Shown here: one piece after another, positions 58,310 to 64,000 of the stretch
Position numbering within the stretch: the first letter of the stretch is position 1
Layout of the letters: the number at the start of each line of letters is the position of its first letter
NCBI RefSeq assembly: GCF_964340395.1
Contig: NC_135553.1
Coordinates: forward strand, 14,032,501-14,096,500
Source of the DNA: Glandiceps talaboti
Lineage: Eukaryota; Hemichordata; Enteropneusta; Spengelidae
DNA: 64,000 bases
Reading direction: 5' to 3'
Program-made: the position numbers and the translations under genes
The notes under the pieces: model-generated
The model's input: the letters and a program-made list of their open reading frames with translations, nothing else
Databases searched by the model: none
Told to the model about the DNA's origin: nothing

Positions 58310-59890
58310 TGTTTTAACTAATAAAGAAGGCAGGTACGCTTCGTAAAATATCTTCAGTAGGTTTTTGGGTTTTTTGTAAAAACACTAAAAAAATTGCGTA
58401 GTCTGATTGTTTTCAATTTGATGCATATGAATTATGACAGTACTATATCATATGTACGTCCTGTCATGTCGTAATCAACGTATAAACTTAGTGTTGCAAT
58501 TTTTGTTGCCATTGTTGTATCTGGAAAATTACTGCATCATCCCAAACACGGGTTCATAGTGGATGACACAGGACAGTACAGTCAACACATCATGCTCCGA
58601 CGTTAAAAAAACTGGCACTGTGATACATGTTTAGCCATGGTTCTCTTCCTCATGTTCAGATTTTTTACACAAACAGTTAGAGACGATACTCGATACACCA
58701 CGGTAGGGTATATGGGTAGGGCTTCATGGGGGGGGGGGAGGGGGGGCTTCAGTACACTGAAAGAAGACGAAACCGCTCTGTGTCACTGGAAATTGAAATA
58801 AAGCGAATACATAGTTTTCAAGAGTTATCCGTCAAAACATTCTGCTATGATGAATTTGTGGGTCTACATTCGCTAAGAGTGGGAAAGCTACATCAGCTGT
58901 TGACACAGACGATGAATCTGACTTTGGATTATGTGATTCAGAATGTAGTTAATCGTACAGTGAGGAAGGAGAGGACTATCTCTTAGAGATTGCAGATAAT
59001 ATAGATTTAATGATTTATATTATCTACAATCTATGGATCTGTATTTCTATGGAATGAATACATTCAGTCTCAGTCCACTATAGTCTATAGGAACAGATTA
59101 TGTGAGAATGAATATTCATAGTCTCTGGGTTCATAAATTACTTGGTTGCGAATCCATAATTTGCTTGCAAGTTATTTTTTGACTCTGTGAGTGGAAATTT
59201 TCAATTGTAAGAACAGATTGATGAAATAAAAGTGGATAATAAACAAGTGCAAAATAAACCAGTTAAGCATTAAGAAAGAAAAACGTCGTCTGGCTCAACA
59301 CAGATCTTACAAAAATTGCTATATTTTATCGTCTGCCTTTGTCGGTGGAAAATATCGTACCAACACTGCTACATCTTCCTAGCCTGAGCTACCATTATTT
59401 ATCACATCATCACAAAACCCAAAACATCATAACAATATGATATTTTTTAGGCACATAACAGTTTTAAAAACGTGACAATAGTACGTCACATAACATGTAA
59501 CAATGTTTACAATAACTTTGTCGAACTAGAAAATGTAGCAATGCTGGTAAGAAATTTGTCGAGCTAGACCATAAAAATCTAGCATGTTAGTAGGATTTTT
59601 GACCAACCAGATGATAAAATGTAGCAATATTTTTGTTAGTCAGAATTTTGTCTAGCTAGACGTACGATGATTGTTTCCACTCCACAGTTCTCTTGTAGAA
59701 CCACTGAATTAATTAATAGCGTATCGTATTCATGTATTGTGAAGATTGCCTGAGATATTTTGGTATTCATAGTTAAATAAACTCTGTCCAATGAGTTGCA
59801 TCAGAGAAAGGTTATGACAATCATACATTGCCATTCTATTTTTCCTTCACCAGTAATTACTAATTATCTCGTTTACTTATATGCTTTCAG
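58310..59890. other. Intron DNA with an acidic open patch
   Basis: G-run at 58728-58746. At about 58853-58952 one frame reads AKSGKATSAVDTDDESDFGL and on to a TAA at 58950-58952, then an acidic continuation; acidic patches like this open some transposase genes, but no splice sites support an exon. The rest is featureless up to the acceptor TATGCTTTCAG. Confidence 0.35.
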
Positions 59891-60074
59891 GCTGAAAGTG
59901 CAATCCAATGAGATCGGGATTTTAAGAGGCGAAGTAGATACTCTGAATTTGGAGAAAGAACAACTGGAAGAAGACCTTAGTGCCAAAGTAAAGAAGCTGG
60001 AAGATGCTCAGTCTGAAATTAGTGAAGCACATAACAAATTTAAGATGGAGCTAAACGATGAAGTTGATGCACAG
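59891..60074 (+). CDS. Internal exon of the same coiled-coil protein gene (host)
   Basis: 184 nt between the acceptor ATATGCTTTCAG and the donor ACAG|GTAGGT, both near consensus. The first base completes the Arg codon left open at 50984; then 61 codons follow and the exon ends in phase 0. The product is a clear heptad coiled coil: LKVQSNEIGILRGEVDTLNL, EKEQLEEDLSAKVKKLED, AQSEISEAHNKFKMELNDEV, with Leu/Ile at a/d positions. The joint with 50659-50984 gives ~170 continuous residues with no stop. Upstream of the acceptor the frame is read through but lacks coding character. Downstream exons are not found before the window ends. Family unknown. Confidence 0.75.
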
Positions 60075-60145
60075 GTAGGTATCATTGTTAGGAGTTTGAT
60101 TATTGTTGTGACCATGTCATCACAATATAGGGAAGGCTTTCGTTC

Positions 60146-60192
60146 GCACAACTGAACTGATTAGGTTCAGTAGTGCTATAGGCATGGCATAA

Positions 60193-60231
<39 letters not shown>

Positions 60232-60235
60232 AGTA
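60146..60235 (+). repeat. Family A repeat, copy 3, truncated after the microsatellite
   Basis: Hairpin GCACAACTGAAC/GTTCAGTAGTGC at 60146-60178, then ATGTC and (TG)n at 60193-60229. None of the A cores follow. It lies 72 bases after the exon donor. Confidence 0.85.
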
Positions 60236-60239
60236 CAGT

Positions 60240-60395
60240 TTTCGCCTAAGCTTTCGCCTCAATCGCGTTCGCATCGCTTCAGCTTCGTCTCAACGTCAAG
60301 TTTACGGGAGATCGCTTCAATTAAACATCGCTTCCCTTTCGCGTTGAGTTCGCATTCGCATCGCACCCCGTTCGCATCGCATCAACTTTGTTTTC
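60240..60395. repeat. TTCGCATCGC-type low-complexity tract
   Basis: Degenerate repeats of TTCGC(C/A)TC and CATCGC over ~150 bp, GC-richer than the surroundings. Confidence 0.7.
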
Positions 60396-60635
60396 GAATC
60401 ACATTGTGTGGAACAGGCGCTATTGAACCGACATATTTGCATGATAAAGGATTTGAAACGAAAAGTATAGATCATTACGGTTACTAAAATTATGTGGGGT
60501 TGCACTTTACTTTTCTGTCTACGGCACGATAACCCTTTTGGTTAAATTTACGTTAGTTAATAAATGTTGAGTCATACTGACTGCAAATACAACATACATC
60601 TATGTTGAAAGTTTTGTATCCGGACCCCATATTTT

Positions 60636-61170
60636 TAGCTCCGCTGTCAGCGAAAGCTGAAAGCGTAGCTCTAGGTATAGGTGGGTATAAGAGGTATAGA
60701 GTAGAGTGAATCATAGGTGTCAGTCAACTTTTTAGCTCCGCTGTCAGCGAAAGCTGAAAGCGTAGCTTTAGGTATAGGTGGGTATTGAGGTATAGAGAGT
60801 AGAGTGAATCATAGGTGTCCGTCAAACTTTTATATTTTCACTATCTACTCCGAAAGTGACAGTCGGAATTCTTCGATATTTGGTGTGCATGTTCCCTGGG
60901 GGGAGGCTTTTCAGATTTGTTCATGCCAAATTGATCTGTGCCATTTTCAATTTTTTATGATTTTTTTTCCAAAAATGACATTTTCATCAACTCCTCATAA
61001 ACTTCAAGTCAGATTGCTTTGATATCTGGTGTGTTGATGCACAGGGGGTAGCTTACTTAGATTTGTTAATTTCAAGTCAGCACGTCTTCTCTTCTATTTT
61101 TTATGATTTTTTTTTTTGAAATTTGAAAAAAAAATGAATATGTTAATGAGCATAATGACCGACGCCATAT
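60636..61170 (+). repeat. Family F repeat (two hairpins + cores)
   Basis: After T-runs, stem-loops with arms TAGCTCCGCTGTCAGC and GCTGAAAGCGTAGCT and a GAAA loop stand at 60636-60673 and 60733-60770 (97-bp period), each followed by GGTATAGGTGGGTAT and AGAGTAGAGTGAATCATAGG. Cores with GATAT(T/C)TGGTGTG, CAGATTTGTT and TTTTTTATGATTTTTTTT repeat at about 60870 and 61020 (~155-bp period). Confidence 0.8.
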
Positions 61171-62068
61171 TGGAAATCAGTCCGCGAGACTTTAGGTAAA
61201 GTGCAACTTTTCAAAAGACACTATTGACGTCAAACAAGCAATGTAATATGTGCTATAGTCTTAATTCTACGCATTGTGCGCCCAAATGACAAATATTTGT
61301 TTGAAAAAGGGTTGTAAACTTCAAATCCAATCTCCACCCCTCCTACAGAATGGTTCATTCCAGTATATGCACCTCATTATCATTGTGAGAAGTCTTCCAT
61401 GCCTAGCGCCTGAACTGAAGTGTATCGAACGATTTTTGACAGTCAGTCGTCAATAAAAACGATAATACTCTTTCTAAAATTACCACATTTTGAAAGGGAA
61501 AGTACTTTGTGGTTCATTTATGGAGTTTTGTTTTTGTACGATCAATATTGGTGGCAAAATTACAGCGTCAAAATTGCCGATGTGGTAATAATGCACGACA
61601 ATCCCAAGTACCCGGATGCACGAGGGACTAACCCAGAAGCAAGTCGTTGTCAGCCATACGTTACAGTGCAGTGGTAACATCGTCCGAGAAATTGCTGCGT
61701 TCAGTGTCATTATTCACAGAATTGTTGTTTTCGAGTGAAAACTCGTCTTGAATTGTATAACTCTAACATGTCAAGTTATATTTTGAAAGTTGTATCGCTA
61801 GTTTGAGACGATTTTCTCGCGTACTATCGGGGCTTACTTGGACTTGGACCTTACTCCAGTTCATCGGGAAGTTTAGCCAGCCCGATAATTCTTTCTGGTT
61901 TAGTTTACAACACTTTTGATCGCGCAGATTTTGTTGTTGTGATGAAAAGAAATTTAAAAAAAAGATCACTTCAACCATTTCGTTGTGTTTTCTTTATGAA
62001 AGGTAATCGAACATGAACGAGTGTTACCACTGTAACCAGGAGGGTCTATGCTGTAACGTATGGCAAGG
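61171..62068. other. Non-coding DNA, nothing recognised
   Basis: Frames at 61420-61677 and, on the minus strand, 61763-61978 have no splice sites or family features. Confidence 0.4.
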
Positions 62069-63825
62069 GTTCGACATACACGCTGGTCCGCTATCCCGCG
62101 AGTCTAGTAACTTTCTGTAAGGACCAGTAAAGGTTACTAAAATGCCCATTGCAGGTAGTCCGACGGGATAGTGACTTTTCGATAGGTATATTAGGGAGCT
62201 CAGAATTCAAACCACCGGCTATATGATGAATTCACGGTCATAGTAAAATTCATTTGATTTTTAATTTGCTATTTTGACCAACTCCGGTTGTCTATTCGCG
62301 ATAAAATTACGATTAGTTTGGAAACAGGGTAGATTTTCTATGATTCCGTGTCATAAAAGCATGTGTTGTGTAGTTTTCGAAAAGCACACCCGGTGGGAAA
62401 GTCGCCCAACAGGCGATCTCGCGCCATTGCTGTACTACGTCGCACTTTATTCTGGCGGGGTGTCTCTTGAAAACGGGAATAGCGAAGGATGAGCCAATCA
62501 AGTGAGACCTTTCAAATGTAGCTAATATTATAGCCAATAAAATTAGTTGTACGATGATATGTGTATAATAAGGGTAAGGCTGGCCTAGCGCCTCTACACT
62601 GTAACATAACAAGTAAATAGTAAAGTTGAAATCTTTGTCGCATGAATTCGTATTTATGTACAGATGCGTAGTCTTTCTGAACAGTAATTTTTAGATCAGT
62701 TAGTATTTAAACTAAGTTTCTGAGTTAATTATTCGGTAGGTTATTGACGAGCTCCCTTTGTAAAAACGCTGTACAAATTGGATGTCAGCGTTCGCCCGGC
62801 CACGTTCAACGGAACTAAGTGAAGCTCAATCATAACAATGGTGGCTGTCAAAATCGAAGACGCAATTTGAACGTGTTGTTATTTCAGTGAGTTTATTCAG
62901 CAAGAAAACAACGTGTTCTATGTTTTTGTACTTCCTACATGATGTGATGATCGATTTTTTACCGGTACAACTTACAGCCTACAATGAAACTGCTAACTTA
63001 GTTAGTAACGCTGACACGATTCCGTGTTCCGTGTTCCGTGTTCATGTTTTGGGGCACATTTCTAAATACGCGAAACCAGTTATTGAATGTGTAGTGGATA
63101 TTGATATTCAGTTTGAAAAATTAAAATCCTGAACTTTATTTTGCGAACGGTTTTGTCATTTCTTAGTAATTATAGGGCCGACTGTATCACGTTTAACGCT
63201 TATGTCAACCTGGAAGTACATAGACACGAAAATAGACGAAGTGACTTGTACATGTAATTAGTAACAAAATTTTGCTGTAACTGCTGGTAACCTTCAAATT
63301 TATTTATTTTTATGTTGTAAATACATTCTAATATGCACTAAGGACAACACTATAAAGACTTGCTCCATGGGAAGGTAATTTTTTGTCTTTTAAAAATGCA
63401 ATAGTTAGATCAATGTGTACCAGAAATGTTATGTAGTATTTAAGCTAGAAATAAGACCACATAACATCTTATACTCCCCCCCCCCCCAATTAAGACAAAC
63501 TACTCACAGAAAGCAACAAAAAAAGAGAAGAAGCTCCAAAACATAAAAAAGAGAATAAAATTACAGTAATGAGTTGATGATGCACAAACAACTACAAAGA
63601 AATAGACAGTTCAATTACAACACACGGTTTGAAATAAATACGGGGTTTGGAAAAGTGAATTAGAAGTAGAGCAAAAACTAAGAGAGATGAAGAGCCTAAG
63701 TGAACAAGCGAAAGCACTTAAAGATAGGACCACCAAATTTTTTGCAGGACTACTACGTTATCAATTTTACTAGTCCTGTGGGATAGTGACTTTTTTACTC
63801 CAGTGTCGAACCCTGTTGGCTGAGA
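62069..63825. mobile_element. Possible hAT-like element
   Basis: CAAGGGTTCGACATACACGC at the left and (inverted) CAGGGTTCGACACTGGAG at the right resemble hAT ends; CGGGATAGTGACTTTT and TGGGATAGTGACTTTT also occur near the two ends, though in direct orientation. No convincing target duplication. Inside, TTCCGTG is repeated three times near 63020-63042 and a frame at 62887-63132 is unidentified. Confidence 0.4.
63475..63487. repeat. C-run
   Basis: Thirteen or so C residues in an otherwise A-rich stretch. Confidence 0.9.
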
Positions 63826-64000
63826 ATGACTCTCTTTCGGGTACTTGGGGATTGTCGCCGTACGGAAACTAAGATGGTGATTAATACATTTCTTCCCTAT
63901 ATATATATCTACTACAACTAGTTCAAGTTGAATGTTGTTGACTTGGTAAATTTGTTAGAAAATTCAAATTCAAATTGCCTCAAAATTATTTTAGATCCCT
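63826..64000. other. Non-coding window end
   Basis: Contains a (TA)n tract at about 63898-63909; nothing else seen. Confidence 0.4.

Overview
The window is animal nuclear DNA, AT-rich and intron- and transposon-dominated. GT/AG splice sites, CR1/Jockey-type LINE, Ty3/Gypsy and hAT remnants and abundant microsatellites point to an invertebrate metazoan. The repeat style (hairpin, TG or TGTC microsatellite, degenerate tandem cores) is of the kind found in marine invertebrates, but the species cannot be fixed from this sequence. There is no prokaryotic gene organisation; almost all longer open frames lie inside repeats.

Layout. 1-2.4 kb: intergenic DNA and a hairpin repeat (family A). 2.44-2.69 kb: a short coding relic matching the cysteine-rich domain of SINHCAF/FAM60A. 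4.1-7.9 kb and 13.0-13.7 kb: repeats (family C) carrying a piece of a RecQ-type helicase, one split by a 2.2-kb inverted-repeat element (5465-7704). 9.7-10.3 kb: a degenerate ~185-bp tandem array. 14.1-22.9 kb: a 3.8-kb segment duplicated in tandem almost without differences, itself made of two older diverged units and carrying tRNA-like SINE heads. 23.2-23.35 kb: TATA box and a possible first coding exon. 24.0-25.6 kb: plus-strand Gypsy integrase end followed by env-like membrane frames. 26.2-28.5 and 33.8-37.3 kb: two decayed minus-strand Gypsy copies inside a ~7-kb tandem segmental duplication (26.6-33.5 and 34.1-41.75 kb), whose copies differ by clean transposon insertions. 42.6-47.7 kb: a nearly full-length LINE with intact ORF1 and broken ORF2. 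50.2-60.1 kb: two convincing host exons of a coiled-coil protein, with an intron full of hAT, TIR and hairpin elements. 60.1-64 kb: further hairpin repeats and a possible hAT element.

The only host gene I can support runs on the plus strand. Exons at 50659-50984 and 59891-60074 join in phase across an 8.9-kb intron. Weaker candidate exons at 23290-23349 and 33717-33806 are in compatible phase and may be its 5' part. The main novelty is structural: five repeat families with unrelated sequence share one architecture (terminal hairpin placed after a T-run, adjacent microsatellite, degenerate tandem cores), and one of them shares a real splice acceptor and exon start with the host gene.
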